The notes under the pieces were generated by a model. It was given only the letters and a program-made list of their open reading frames with translations, had not been told where the DNA came from and did no database searches. This document shows positions 34,394 through 42,933 of a DNA stretch of 64,000 nucleotides, in pieces. Position numbers and translations under genes: made by a program. Position 1 is the first letter of the stretch. Every line of letters starts with the position of its first letter. The stretch is from Arthrobacter sp. ISL-85 (GTDB lineage: Bacteria > Actinomycetota > Actinomycetes > Actinomycetales > Micrococcaceae): assembly GCF_018613675.1 (NCBI RefSeq), contig NZ_JAGGPQ010000004.1, forward strand, positions 1 through 64,000, written 5' to 3'.

Positions 34394-35077
34394 TCACGGC
34401 TCGAAGCGGTAGCCCATCCCGGCTTCCGTGAGCAGGTGGCGGGGCCGGGCCGGGTCTGCCTCGAGCTTGCGGCGCAGCTGGCCCATGTAGACGCGCAGGT
34501 AGTGGGTCTCATTGTCGTAGCCGGGGCCCCAGATCTTCGCAAGCATCTGCTGCTGGGTGATCAGCCGTCCCGGGTTCCGGACCAGCAACTGGAGGATGGC
34601 CCATTCGCGCGGGGTAAGTCGGACCGGGGCGCCGTCGCGCATTACCTTCCGGTTGGCCAGGTCCACCTCGAAATCCCCGGCATCGATGGCGGGGCCGCTG
34701 TCCGCTGCCTCCGGCGTCACACTTCGCCGCCCCGCCACGCGCAGCCTGGCCAGCAATTCATCCAGGCCAAACGGCTTGGTCACGTAATCGTCCGCGCCGG
34801 CGTCCAGTGCCCGGACCTTGTCCACGGATCCGTGCCGGGCTGAGAGCACGATGATCGGCGTGCTGCTGGTGCGGCGGATCCTGGTGATCACGTCCACGCC
34901 ATTGATGTCCGGCAGGCCAAGGTCCAGGACGATCACATCGGGATGGCCGCCCTCCGCGTGCTTGAGAGCCGACGTACCGTCCAGGGCCGTGAGCACCTGG
35001 TACCCCTCCGCCTGCAGGTTGACCTGGAGGGCGCGCAGGAGCTGCGGCTCGTCATCGACGATCAGTACGGTCCTCAT
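34394..35077 (-). CDS. kdpE: Response regulator KdpE
   Basis: 227 residues. Receiver with VDDEP acidic pair, phosphoacceptor Asp in VIVLDLGLPDINGVD and Lys in VTKPFGLDELLARLR; C-terminal OmpR-type winged helix (LTPREWAILQLLVRNPGRLIT, THYLRVYMGQLRRKLE). Overlaps kdpD by four bases. The usual target operon kdpFABC is not in the window; the only K+ transporter gene beside it is the KimA-like symporter 154 bases downstream. Confidence 0.93.
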   Translation of the reverse strand: MRTVLIVDDEPQLLRALQVNLQAEGYQVLTALDGTSALKHAEGGHPDVIVLDLGLPDINGVDVITRIRRTSSTPIIVLSARHGSVDKVRALDAGADDYVTKPFGLDELLARLRVAGRRSVTPEAADSGPAIDAGDFEVDLANRKVMRDGAPVRLTPREWAILQLLVRNPGRLITQQQMLAKIWGPGYDNETHYLRVYMGQLRRKLEADPARPRHLLTEAGMGYRFEP

Positions 35078-37650
35078 GGGGCGCTGGTCCCTGCTTCCCT
35101 TCGAAGGTTTGGAACGGAGTGCCCGGTGGACAGGGGCAGGCGGATCACCATGGTCAATCCTCCGCCGGGAGTTGGTTCGGGCGCGAGCTGGCCGCCCATC
35201 GCCTCGGTGAAACCCTTTGCGACGGCGAGGCCGAGCCCGATGCCGAGCCCCTCCGGCGCGTCATCGAGCCGCTGGAACGGCTGGAACATTTCCACGACGG
35301 CGGCAGCGGGCACACCCCGCCCGTGATCGACGATGCGCAACTCACCAAAGGGCGTGCCGCCGTCGTCCGCTGCGTTCGCAACCCCCGAAACGCCCACAAT
35401 GGCGATGTCGGATCCGGGCGCGTATTTCAGCGCGTTTTCCACGATGTTGGCGATGACCCGCTCCAGCATCCCCAGGTCCGCGTCGACGGCGGGCATATTG
35501 GCGGCAAGCTCGATCCGGATGTGCTCGGTCGGGATGCCGCGCAGCGCATCCTCGATGGCGTCACGCCACGTGACCGGCGCCGCATGCGGTGCAGCCGACC
35601 CGCTGGAGATGCGAGACATGTCCAGGAGATTGGAGATGAGGGCGTCCAGGCGCTCAGTGTAGGACTCGATGGTGGCCAGCATCTCGGCCTGCACCTCCTC
35701 CGGCAACCTGCGGCCTTGCCGGAGGAGGGCAGTGACAGCCAGCTTGATTCCGGCCAGCGGGGTCCGCAGGTCGTGGCTGACGGCGCGCAGGATGGCGGTG
35801 CGCACGCTGTTGCCTTCGGCCAGCTTCGTGGTGCTTCGCAGGGTCCGCTGCAGGGCATGGTGCTGCCGCAGCAGGAGGAGGTGGGCTCCGTGTGCCGTCA
35901 GCAGGAGCCGGTCACCCGCTGTCAGGGTCCGGCCGGAAAGGACCAGGGCGCTCCGCGGGTCTGCCAGTTCCACGCTGTCCGTCATTGCGGTGGCCGCATC
36001 CGGGGACGGCGGCGCCGCGTTCCCGGAAAAAGCCTGGAGTTCCCATGCCGCCTGCCTGTCCCCGGAACGGGTGTAGAGGCCCGCGGCCTGGACCTGGAAG
36101 GTTTCGCGGACCTTGTCCAGGAACCCGGCAACGGTATCGTCCGCAAGGAGGGCGTCCCTCGCGAGGTCCGCGAGGGTGGCCGCTTCCGCGCGTGCCCGGA
36201 CGGCTTCCCGTGCCCGCCGTTCCGAAAGGCCCACCACCAATGACACGGCCACCGCCGCGCCGAGGAAGACCAGCAGCGCGAACACGTTCTGCGGATCGCT
36301 AATACTGAAAGTGCCGACGGGGTCCGTTTCAAAGTAGTTGAGCAGCAGTGAACCCAGGACTGCCGCGAGCACGGCCGGCCACAGCCCCCCGATGAACGCC
36401 ACCGCCAGCACCCCTGTCAGGTGGACCAGGGCCTGGGTGGCGAGGTTCAGGTCCGGACTGAGCGACAGCACCGCGGTTGCCAGGACGGGCAAGACCACGG
36501 CCAGCAGGTAACCGGCCGTGGTCCGCGCACGGCTGAGGGGGGCGGGCGCAGTCCGGGGCAGTCCACGGCGGGCCGGCGGGTGGGAAACAAGGTGCACATC
36601 GATGTCACCCGACTCCCGGACAATCCTGGACGCCGCGCCCATTCCCAGGACGCGGCTCCAGAAGCGCCCCGGTGACGCGCCGATGACGATTTGCGTGGCG
36701 TTGACGCTCCGGGCAAACTCCAGGAGGGACTGGGCCGGGTCATCCCCGGAGACCGTATGGCAGGTGCCGCCGAGGTCCAGGACAAGCCGCCGCTGCACGT
36801 CCAGTGCCTGCCCGGAAGCCTCCGTCCGTGAACCGGTCCCGCGCACATGGACCGCCAGCAGCTCACCGCCGTTGACCCTGGACAGGATCCGGGCCGCCCT
36901 CCTGACCAGCACTTCGTCCCCGGGCCCGCCCGTAAGCCCCACCACCACCCGTTCCCGCGCCGGCCACGTGGCGGTGATCCCCTGGCTTTCCCGGTACTCT
37001 GCCAGGCCTTCATCCACTCTGTCTGCGAGCCAGATCAGGGCGATCTCCCGCAGGGCGAAGAGGTTGCCCAGCCGGTATTCGTTGGCCAGGGCGGCATCCA
37101 CCCTGGCGTCGGGGACGATCCTGCCGTCCGCGACCCGTTGACGCAGGAGCACCGGGGAGATGTCCACCAACTCAATGTGGTCCGCCTTCCGCACGACCTC
37201 ATCCGGGATCTTTGCCTGCCTGGGTCCATCGGTGATCGCCGCCACCGCGTCCGTGAGGGAAGCCAACTGTTGGACGTTCAGCGTCGAAAGCACGTCAATC
37301 CCTGCCGCGAGCAGCTCCTCGATGTCCTGCCAGCGCCGTTCATTCCTGCTTCCCGGGGCGTTGAGGTGCGCATAGTCGTCGACGACGGCCATATCCGGCT
37401 GCCGGTCCAGCAGCGCCTCGACGTCGAGCTCGGGTACCTGCACACCCCCGGGGTCCTTGACGAGGCGCGGCGGGACGGCATCGAGCCCATCAAGCAACTG
37501 CTGCGTTTCCTGCCTGCCATGCGTGGCGGCGATGCCGATGGCAACGTCCCCGCCCTCACCCAGGAGACGGCGGGCTTCCCGCAGCGCGGAGTACGTGGTG
37601 CCCGCCCCGGGCGCCGCACCCAGAAAGATCCGAAGGGTTCCCCGTGCCAT
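35074..37650 (-). CDS. kdpD: Sensor kinase KdpD with altered Walker A motif
   Basis: 858 residues from the ATG at 37650 (the normal KdpD start MARGTLRIFLGAAPG; a GTG at 37677 adds 9 residues). Order: N-terminal KdpD domain (about 1-200), USP-like domain (about 235-355), four TM helices (about 375-475, DUF4118), GAF-like region, HisKA with RAVSHDLRTPLAGIKLAV and HATPase_c with IVENALKYAPGS, HGRGVP and GLGIGLGLAVAKGFTEAMGG. The N-terminal ATP-binding loop reads GAAPGAGTTYSAL where canonical KdpD has GKT: the Walker Lys is Thr. The Asp-Glu Walker B is also DDYAH instead of DELAH. Confidence 0.93.
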   Translation of the reverse strand: MARGTLRIFLGAAPGAGTTYSALREARRLLGEGGDVAIGIAATHGRQETQQLLDGLDAVPPRLVKDPGGVQVPELDVEALLDRQPDMAVVDDYAHLNAPGSRNERRWQDIEELLAAGIDVLSTLNVQQLASLTDAVAAITDGPRQAKIPDEVVRKADHIELVDISPVLLRQRVADGRIVPDARVDAALANEYRLGNLFALREIALIWLADRVDEGLAEYRESQGITATWPARERVVVGLTGGPGDEVLVRRAARILSRVNGGELLAVHVRGTGSRTEASGQALDVQRRLVLDLGGTCHTVSGDDPAQSLLEFARSVNATQIVIGASPGRFWSRVLGMGAASRIVRESGDIDVHLVSHPPARRGLPRTAPAPLSRARTTAGYLLAVVLPVLATAVLSLSPDLNLATQALVHLTGVLAVAFIGGLWPAVLAAVLGSLLLNYFETDPVGTFSISDPQNVFALLVFLGAAVAVSLVVGLSERRAREAVRARAEAATLADLARDALLADDTVAGFLDKVRETFQVQAAGLYTRSGDRQAAWELQAFSGNAAPPSPDAATAMTDSVELADPRSALVLSGRTLTAGDRLLLTAHGAHLLLLRQHHALQRTLRSTTKLAEGNSVRTAILRAVSHDLRTPLAGIKLAVTALLRQGRRLPEEVQAEMLATIESYTERLDALISNLLDMSRISSGSAAPHAAPVTWRDAIEDALRGIPTEHIRIELAANMPAVDADLGMLERVIANIVENALKYAPGSDIAIVGVSGVANAADDGGTPFGELRIVDHGRGVPAAAVVEMFQPFQRLDDAPEGLGIGLGLAVAKGFTEAMGGQLAPEPTPGGGLTMVIRLPLSTGHSVPNLRREAGTSAP

Positions 37651-37797
37651 ATGCACAGTCTTATCTTCTCCGGCCACGGCGACAAACCGGGGGCCACCAC
37701 TGACCCAGCAGAGCGGGCGGCGACGGCATTACGCAACTCCTAGTCCGGCTCCCGAGCAGCCGTTTCCGCCCCGGGGGAAACTCCGGGCCGCGGCCTC

Positions 37798-38052
37798 TCA
37801 GACCATCGCGGGGTAGCTGGCGAGGATGTAATCGACGGCTGCGGGGCACCTCTTCATGTGGAGGCATTCCCCTGGGCTGAGCCGCTCACGCATTGCGGTC
37901 CAGAAGACGTGCTCTGCCTGCGGCTTCTGCCCGGTCACACAGCACCAGCTGGTGTACAGGCCATAGAGGGAGTCCCGGTCCAGGTGCTTTCCCGGCTCGC
38001 GGTCGCGGTAGGTGGCTTCATCAAGGAACTGGTCGAACTGTGTCTGTGCCAT
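37798..38052 (-). CDS. Small protein, FLDEAT...LYGLYxSW family (copy 1)
   Basis: 84 residues from the ATG at 38052 (AAAGAG 6 bases upstream); a TTG at 38067 is rejected. Sequence core: FDQFLDEATY, DRDSLYGLYTSWCCVTGQKPQAEHVFWTAM, YILASYPAM. A paralogue at 60103-60360 shares the same skeleton. The LYxxYxxWC...G.KP....F pattern resembles the small helical C-terminal domain of phage/plasmid P4-type primases, but here it stands alone. Function unknown. Confidence 0.75.
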   Translation of the reverse strand: MAQTQFDQFLDEATYRDREPGKHLDRDSLYGLYTSWCCVTGQKPQAEHVFWTAMRERLSPGECLHMKRCPAAVDYILASYPAMV

Positions 38053-38205
38053 CGTGGCTCTTTTCAACAGGTGCAGTTGTCCACCATCAGGCTCGGGGCC
38101 TCAGATCCAGTTCCCTGCACGGGAACATGGTCAGGCTGACTAACGTATGAGGGGAGAATTCAGGGCGGCATCCTTGCTGGGAATCCTGCACCTGAAGTGT
38201 TCCAT

Positions 38206-38225
38206 TCCTGGCCTGGGAGCCAGGA
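38206..38225 (-). other. Hairpin after the 19-codon ORF
   Basis: TCCTGGC at 38206-38212 pairs with GCCAGGA at 38219-38225, 6-base loop. It follows the small ORF's stop by 6 bases on the minus strand and has no U-tract, so it is a structure rather than a clear terminator. Confidence 0.5.
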
Positions 38226-38231
38226 GAGCGG

Positions 38232-38291
38232 CTAGGGGTGGCTGGTGAGGACGCGGCGGCCGGGTTGTTGAATCAGGTTTCGAGTAGTCAT
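38232..38291 (-). CDS. Possible 19-residue leader peptide
   Basis: ATG at 38291 preceded by TAGGAGA at a good distance, one of the best SD sequences in this part of the window. Encodes MTTRNLIQQPGRRVLTSHP. The stop is followed by a perfect hairpin and then, 180 bases on, the 84-residue protein gene. Could be a leader or a free-standing small protein; expression is unproven. Confidence 0.4.
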   Translation of the reverse strand: MTTRNLIQQPGRRVLTSHP

Positions 38292-38371
38292 GGGTTTCTC
38301 CTAAAGGTGAGTGGGCAGCCGGACGACTACGCAACTTTGATCCCTTGGCTCGAAACCATGTTGGCAACTTC

Positions 38372-38397
38372 TCTACAATGTAGACTTTACGCGTAGA
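38372..38397. promoter_or_regulatory. Probable operators of the adjacent TetR regulator
   Basis: TCTACA-A-TGTAGA at 38372-38384 is a perfect palindrome; TTTACGCGTAGA at 38386-38397 is the same type with one mismatch (TCTACGCGTAGA would be perfect). They lie between the divergent tetR pseudogene and the minus-strand small ORF, a typical TetR arrangement. Confidence 0.6.
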
Positions 38398-38468
38398 CTA
38401 GACCGTAAGCAAGCTTACGTAGACGCGCCGCCTCCCAAGCCCGGCGCAACGAACAGGACGATTTAGCC

Positions 38469-39171
38469 ATGGCCACCCCCCAAAAGCACCCCCCGCAGCG
38501 AAGGCTCCCGGAAAGTTCCCCTGAGCAGGGACGTTGTACTTTCCACCGCGCTGGAACTCATCGATGCCGAAGGCCTGGACGCCCTGACCATGCGCCGGCT
38601 CGGCCAGGAACTGGGGCGGGACCCCATGAGTCTCTACCGCTACGCAGCGAACCGGGCGGATGTGCTGGACGGGGTGACCGAAATCGTCCTGGATGAACTC
38701 GCGATCTTCGCCGATGAGCCGGACTGGCAGGCACAGCTGCGACGGATCGCGCACGACCTACGGCTCCTGGCCCTCCGGCACCCCAACGTCGTACCCCTGC
38801 TGGTCACCAGGCCCCTGTCCACCCCCTTAGGCCTACGCCCCCTTGGCACCCTGCGCCCCCTCGAACAAATCCTGGGACTGTTTATACGTGCCGGCTTCTC
38901 CCCCACCGACGCCCTTCACGTCTACCGGGCCTATTACGGCTTCCTCTACGGCCACATCCTCAACGAACTCCAGGAATACATCGTGGACCCGGAAGAAAAC
39001 GAAGCACTCCTCCGCCTCGGATTGCACCGGCTACCCGCGAAGGCATTCCCCCACCTCCGGGCGCTGGGTCCAGTCCTGGCAGACTACGACGGCGACGCCG
39101 AGCTTGACCAAGGACTCACCATCCTGTTGTCTGGCCTCGCTGGCCAGCTCTCGGGACCACCACAGCCCTAA
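38469..39171 (+). pseudogene. TetR-family regulator with frameshift in a C-tract
   Basis: The C-terminal frame from 38590 (MRRLGQELGRDPMSLYRYAAN onward) is a TetR_C-type repressor, but the same frame upstream encodes the missing helix 1, VVLSTALELIDAEGLDALT, with no start codon before a TAG at 38464. The ATG at 38469 starts in another frame: MATPQKHPP. Removing one C from either C6 run (38476-38481 or 38489-38494) joins them as MATPKSTPRSEGSRK and so on, giving a normal length of about 233 residues. Real frameshift, programmed slip or assembly error are all possible. The ligand domain looks intact. Confidence 0.8.
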
Positions 39172-39237
39172 GAAGACCAGCGGCCCCTCCGGCTGCGGAG
39201 GAACAGATTGGACCTGGCTCCTCAGTAAGCTGGCGGC

Positions 39238-39984
39238 ATGCCCGAACTTGCCGCCCTGCTGCCCACCCTCGTGGCCGTTGCCATCCTTGCGGCACTCACC
39301 GTGGGCATCCTGTGGGGCTCGCGGACGCCGTCGTACCTCTCCCCCGCCCTGGCTATCCTCCGCGGTGCAGCCCAGCTTGCCGCCATCAGCCTGATCCTGG
39401 GCGGCGTCATCAGCAGCCCGATCTGGGTGGGAGCCGCTCTACTGGTCATGTTCACGGTGGCGTCCATCACCGCAACGCGGCGGCTCACCTGGTCCTGGCC
39501 GCGCTTCGCCCTGGTGGCCGCCACAATGGCCGCCGGCATCCTGGTGACGCTCAGCATCGTGTTCGGGACAGGGGCCATTGAGTTCTCGCCGCGGTATGTG
39601 CTGGCGGTGGGCGGGATCGTGGTGGGCAACTCCATGACCATCGCCACCCTGGCCGGACGCCGTTTCTTTGAGGCGGTCCTCGAACAGTGGGACCAGGTGG
39701 AGGGGTGGCTGGCGCTGGGCGCGGCCTCCCGCCAGGCAACCCTTGTCCAGGCCCGGCGTGCAGTGCACTCGGCCCTGATCCCGTCCACCGACCAGACCAA
39801 AACCACTGGCCTGGTCACCCTGCCGGGCGCGTTCGTTGGCGCTATTTTCGGTGGTGCGTCGCCCCTGGAAGCGGGCCGTTTCCAGGTGGTGGTGCTGGCA
39901 TCGATCATGGCGGCCGGGTCCATCACTGCCGTAGCGCTGATCCGCTCGCTGGGCAACGTGAAGCTGCGGCCGGAACCGCTGTAG
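39238..39984 (+). CDS. FetB/YbbM-like (UPF0014) ABC permease
   Basis: 248 residues, about 7 TM segments. Family motifs: ILRGAAQLAAISLILGG near residue 40, GNSMTIATLAGRRF, ALGAASRQATLVQARRAVHSALIPSTDQTKT and GLVTLPGAFVGAIFGGASPLEAGRFQ. In E. coli FetAB exports iron; other relatives are aluminium-tolerance STAR2-type. The ATPase partner (FetA) is not adjacent, so it must be elsewhere or absent. Followed by a strong terminator. Confidence 0.88.
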   Translation: MPELAALLPTLVAVAILAALTVGILWGSRTPSYLSPALAILRGAAQLAAISLILGGVISSPIWVGAALLVMFTVASITATRRLTWSWPRFALVAATMAAGILVTLSIVFGTGAIEFSPRYVLAVGGIVVGNSMTIATLAGRRFFEAVLEQWDQVEGWLALGAASRQATLVQARRAVHSALIPSTDQTKTTGLVTLPGAFVGAIFGGASPLEAGRFQVVVLASIMAAGSITAVALIRSLGNVKLRPEPL

Positions 39985-40019
39985 CGAGATCCCGCTGCAC
40001 CAAACCATCCCCGCGGCGC

Positions 40020-40063
40020 AAAAACGCCGGCGCTACGCATATTCCGGTAGCGCCGGCGTTTTT
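40020..40063. terminator. Strong bidirectional terminator
   Basis: Sixteen-base perfect arms: AAAACGCCGGCGCTAC at 40021-40036 and GTAGCGCCGGCGTTTT at 40047-40062, loop of 10, A-tract on the left and T-tract on the right. It lies between the convergent fetB-like and yceI-like genes and serves both. Confidence 0.93.
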
Positions 40064-40102
40064 CCGCCGCGAAAAGTAACGCCAGCCGCGGGAACCCGCA
40101 GG

Positions 40103-40648
40103 TCAGCCCTGCTTGACGAGCGCTGCCTCGAGGTTGATCTTCACCTTGTCGCTGACCAGGAGGCCGCCGGCTTCCAGCGCCGCGTTCCAGGTGAGGCCGA
40201 ATTCCTTGCGGCTGATCTCGGTCTCGGCTGAGAAACCGGCCCGCGTGGCGCCGAACGGGTCCACGGCAACGCCGGTGAACTCAACCTCAAGCTCGATGGG
40301 CCTGGTGACGCCCTTGATGGTGAGGTCCCCGGTCAAGGTGTAATCCTCACCGTCCCCTTCAATGGAGGTGCCGCGGAAGGTCATCTCGGGGAACTTCTCG
40401 ACGTCGAAGAAGTCTGCACCGCGTACGTGCGCGTCCCGGTTGGCGTCGCCGGAATTGAAGCTGGCAGTGGATACCGTGGCGTGCACCGATGAGTCCGCCA
40501 GGGACTGGCCCACCCTGGCCTCGGCCTGGGCCTCGGTGAAGCGGCCGCGGACCTTGCTGATCCCGGCATGGCGGACGCTGAAGCCGATCTCGCTGTGGGC
40601 CATGTCCAGGGTCCATGTTCCCGGCGTGATTTCCTTGGGAAGGGTCAT
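40103..40648 (-). CDS. YceI-family lipid-binding protein
   Basis: 181 residues. YceI lipocalin-like beta-barrel that binds isoprenoids or fatty-acid amides. Motifs: TWTLDMAHSEIGFSVRHAGISKVRGRF at the N-terminus (partly quoted: HSEIGFSVRHAGISKVRG), DFFDVEKFPEMTFRG, and EFGLTWNAALEAGG at the C-terminus. No signal peptide, so cytoplasmic as in many actinobacteria. AGGAG upstream of the ATG. Confidence 0.92.
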   Translation of the reverse strand: MTLPKEITPGTWTLDMAHSEIGFSVRHAGISKVRGRFTEAQAEARVGQSLADSSVHATVSTASFNSGDANRDAHVRGADFFDVEKFPEMTFRGTSIEGDGEDYTLTGDLTIKGVTRPIELEVEFTGVAVDPFGATRAGFSAETEISRKEFGLTWNAALEAGGLLVSDKVKINLEAALVKQG

Positions 40649-40757
40649 GGTCGTTCTCCTTACTCGTAGGGCCGCAGGCTCAGCCGCCCGCTACAGGCGC
40701 AAGACTGCGGATGCCCCTAAATATTCCCCAAGAAACCCACATAAAGAACAGGGCCAT

Positions 40758-41222
40758 ATGAACCGGGAAGGAACTTCCGGCGTATACATAAGCGTGGCTC
40801 TACGATTATTGACCGCCCTGGCGCTGTTCATCGATGCCGGCGTCCACCTTTTCCTGGCCCCGGGGTACCAGAACGCGCAGCCCGGCACTGTCAGCCAGGG
40901 CACCCTGTTCCTGCTCGAAGCCGCCGCGGCGCTGGTGGCCGGCATTTACGTCCTGGTCCGCGGCAGCAGGGCCGCCTATGCCGTGGCCCTGGTGGTGGCC
41001 CTCAGCGCGTTCGCCGCCGTCGTGCTGTACAGGTACGTGGACATCCCGGCCATCGGACCGATCCCGGCGATGTACGACCCCGTATGGTTCTTCTCGAAGT
41101 CCCTCAGCGCCGTTGCCGAGGGAACCGGGGCCCTGCTGGCACTGGCCGGCCTGGTCCGGGCTCGCCGCAGGGGAAAGTCCGACGACGGCGCCAGGCTCCC
41201 GGCCCGGCGCCGCCGGCCGTGA
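40758..41222 (+). CDS. Small four-helix membrane protein
   Basis: 154 residues from the ATG at 40758. Four TM segments (about 10-28, 45-67, 72-92, 112-130), with DAGVHLFLAPGYQ after the first and a basic C-terminus (RARRRGKSDDGARLPARRRRP). Resembles DUF4383-like or DoxX-like small membrane proteins, but no firm family. Divergent from yceI. Confidence 0.72.
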   Translation: MNREGTSGVYISVALRLLTALALFIDAGVHLFLAPGYQNAQPGTVSQGTLFLLEAAAALVAGIYVLVRGSRAAYAVALVVALSAFAAVVLYRYVDIPAIGPIPAMYDPVWFFSKSLSAVAEGTGALLALAGLVRARRRGKSDDGARLPARRRRP

Positions 41223-41264
41223 CCATCACCCCGACCGTTGCTAGCATGCGGAGGGAGGTGGCAC

Positions 41265-41999
41265 ATGAGCGGGGATGAGCGGGCGGTGCCGGACGCGTTC
41301 GGCACCGTTTCTGTCTATGTGGTGTCTGCGCTCTGGCTCACCTCCCTGTCCCCGTCCGGGCTGGTCCTCCAACTGGCCGGCCTGTCTGCCGGCGCGCTGG
41401 TGACCGCGGCCGCCGTCGGGTCCGTCCTGCGGCGGATCCCGCGGTTCTCGACACCGGCAGACCGGGTCACCCTGCTGCGTGCCATCCTGGTGGCCCTTTG
41501 CGCGGTGCTGGCGGTTCCGCAACTCTTCACGGGCCTGCGCACGGACCTGTTCCTGCCGCTCCTGGGCGGGGCTGCGTTCCTCCTGGACGGACTGGACGGC
41601 GTGGTGGCGCGGCGCACCGGAACGTCATCGGCGGCCGGGGCGCGGTTCGATTCCGCCACGGACGCCGCCCTGGTGCTTGTGCTGTCCGTCGCCGCCGCTC
41701 CCGTTGCCGGGCCGTGGACGCTCGGCATCGGGGCCATGTACTACGCCTTCGTGGCCGCCGGGCTTCTCCGGCCGCACCTTCGCGTGGCGCTGCCGCCCAG
41801 CGCATCCCGCAGGGCCATCGGGGCCTTCCAGCCGTTCGCACTGCTGGTGGCGCTCCTCCCCGGCGTCCCTCCGGTTGCCGCCGCTTCAGCTCCGGCGTTG
41901 GCCCTTGGATTGCTCGCGGTGTCCTTCATGCGCGACGTGGTCCAGCTGGAGCACCTGCACCGTGCCGGGCTCCGGGAAATGTCCGCGCGGGTGGCCTAG
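41265..41999 (+). CDS. CDP-alcohol phosphatidyltransferase family protein
   Basis: 244 residues from the ATG at 41265 (GGAGGGAGG upstream); an in-frame start at 41238 is rejected. Membrane enzyme of the CDP-OH-P-transferase family with the complete motif D-G-x2-A-R-x8-G-x3-D-x3-D in DGLDGVVARRTGTSS...GARFDSATD. Transfers a phosphatidyl group from CDP-diacylglycerol to an alcohol; acceptor unknown. About six TM helices. Confidence 0.9.
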   Translation: MSGDERAVPDAFGTVSVYVVSALWLTSLSPSGLVLQLAGLSAGALVTAAAVGSVLRRIPRFSTPADRVTLLRAILVALCAVLAVPQLFTGLRTDLFLPLLGGAAFLLDGLDGVVARRTGTSSAAGARFDSATDAALVLVLSVAAAPVAGPWTLGIGAMYYAFVAAGLLRPHLRVALPPSASRRAIGAFQPFALLVALLPGVPPVAAASAPALALGLLAVSFMRDVVQLEHLHRAGLREMSARVA

Positions 42000-42031
42000 G
42001 AACCCGGTGGCCTAGGAGCGCGGCGGGGGGC

Positions 42032-42409
42032 TCACAGCAGCCCCGCGACGGCAAGGCCGCCGGCAGCTGCACCCACCGATGCCGCAGCCGTGCCGAGCGC
42101 GTTGAGGAGCGCCAGCCCGGTGCGGCGGGACTGGACCAGGCGGACAGTTTCGAAGCTTGCGGTGCTGAAAGTGGTGTAGCCGCCCAGGAACCCGGTGCCG
42201 GCAATGGCCTGCAGCACGGGCGGTGCCGCATGCACGATCACGGCGCCGGCGAGAAGGCCCAGCAGGAACGATCCGGTGACGTTGATGGCGATGGTGCCTA
42301 GGGGCAGGGCAGTCCTGATCCTGGAACGCACCAGGCCGTCGACGACGAAGCGGGACGCAGCTCCCAGCCCGCCGGCGAGTCCCAGCAGGATGATGGTCAC
42401 GGGGCTCAC
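42032..42409 (-). CDS. crcB: Fluoride channel subunit FluC/CrcB (2)
   Basis: 125 residues, four TM helices. FluC motifs GAASRFVVDGLV, NVTGSFLLGLLAG and GFLGGYTTFSTASFE (Phe-box and Na+ site TTFST). Exports fluoride as a dual-topology or paired dimer. Overlaps the upstream crcB by four bases; two tandem genes usually form a heterodimer with opposite topologies. Confidence 0.93.
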   Translation of the reverse strand: MSPVTIILLGLAGGLGAASRFVVDGLVRSRIRTALPLGTIAINVTGSFLLGLLAGAVIVHAAPPVLQAIAGTGFLGGYTTFSTASFETVRLVQSRRTGLALLNALGTAAASVGAAAGGLAVAGLL

Positions 42410-42933
42410 CGGTTTCCCTCCGTCGGCGAGCCGGCCTTCCCCGGCCGGGAGGTGGTCCGGGCATGGTGGGCTGCTGCCAGCCGGATGCCGGCCACGGTTG
42501 CCACGGCGCCTGCCACCACGGAGGCTCCGACATAGATGAAGGCGTCTGCGCCGCGGCCGGCGCTGAACAACGTGGTGGCTTCCACGGCCAGGGTGCTGTA
42601 GGTGGTGAAGGCGCCCATGAACCCGGTGCCCACCAGCAGCCGGACCACCCGGAGCCGGCCTGCATCAGGGCCCCGGCGGACCAGGGCTTCGAGCAGGGCG
42701 CCGAGCATGAAAGCCCCGGCCAGGTTGATCACCAGGGTGGGTAGCGGCCAGCCGCCCGGTGCGGGCAGGATGCTGCCCAGGCCGTACCGGGCCAGGGCAC
42801 CGAACGTGCCGCCAACAATGACCACCAGGACAAACCCGGGATGCAGGTGGACCGGCCGGTGGACGCGCACCGCCCCCAGCGTTTCCCAGTCTGTTTCGTC
42901 GGATGCCTGGGCCTCCGGGAAAGGCCGCTCCAT
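42406..42933 (-). CDS. crcB: Fluoride channel subunit FluC/CrcB (1)
   Basis: 175 residues, longer than its partner by an N-terminal about 30-residue soluble extension (ERPFPEAQASDETDW...) and a C-terminal tail. Motifs GGTFGALARYGLGSIL, NLAGAFMLGALLEAL and GFMGAFTTYSTLAVE. Start shares a base with the stop of the universal-stress-protein gene, so the three genes form one operon. No fluoride riboswitch is seen. Confidence 0.93.
   Translation of the reverse strand: MERPFPEAQASDETDWETLGAVRVHRPVHLHPGFVLVVIVGGTFGALARYGLGSILPAPGGWPLPTLVINLAGAFMLGALLEALVRRGPDAGRLRVVRLLVGTGFMGAFTTYSTLAVEATTLFSAGRGADAFIYVGASVVAGAVATVAGIRLAAAHHARTTSRPGKAGSPTEGNR

Larger units (their letters stand above)
38053..38468. 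other. Regulatory-looking intergenic region before the frameshifted TetR gene
   Basis: 416 bases. From right to left on the minus strand: TetR-type operators (38372-38397), an SD-led 19-codon ORF (38232-38291), a perfect hairpin (38206-38225), then the 84-residue protein gene. A third inverted repeat CGTAAG-N4-CTTACG is at 38404-38419. It is unusually AT-rich around 38330-38420 compared with its surroundings. Confidence 0.5.

Noticed and set aside
32263..37677. kdpFABC operon
   Set aside because: None of the KdpA, KdpB or KdpC signatures appear; the adjacent transporter is APC-type.
37798..38052. Phage or plasmid primase remnant
   Set aside because: Resembles only the small C-terminal domain, no helicase or primase motif nearby, and a paralogue of the same length exists at 60103.
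38404..38419. CGTAAG-N4-CTTACG as a third TetR site
   Set aside because: Different sequence from the two TCTAC-type sites; symmetric, but not assigned to the same protein.
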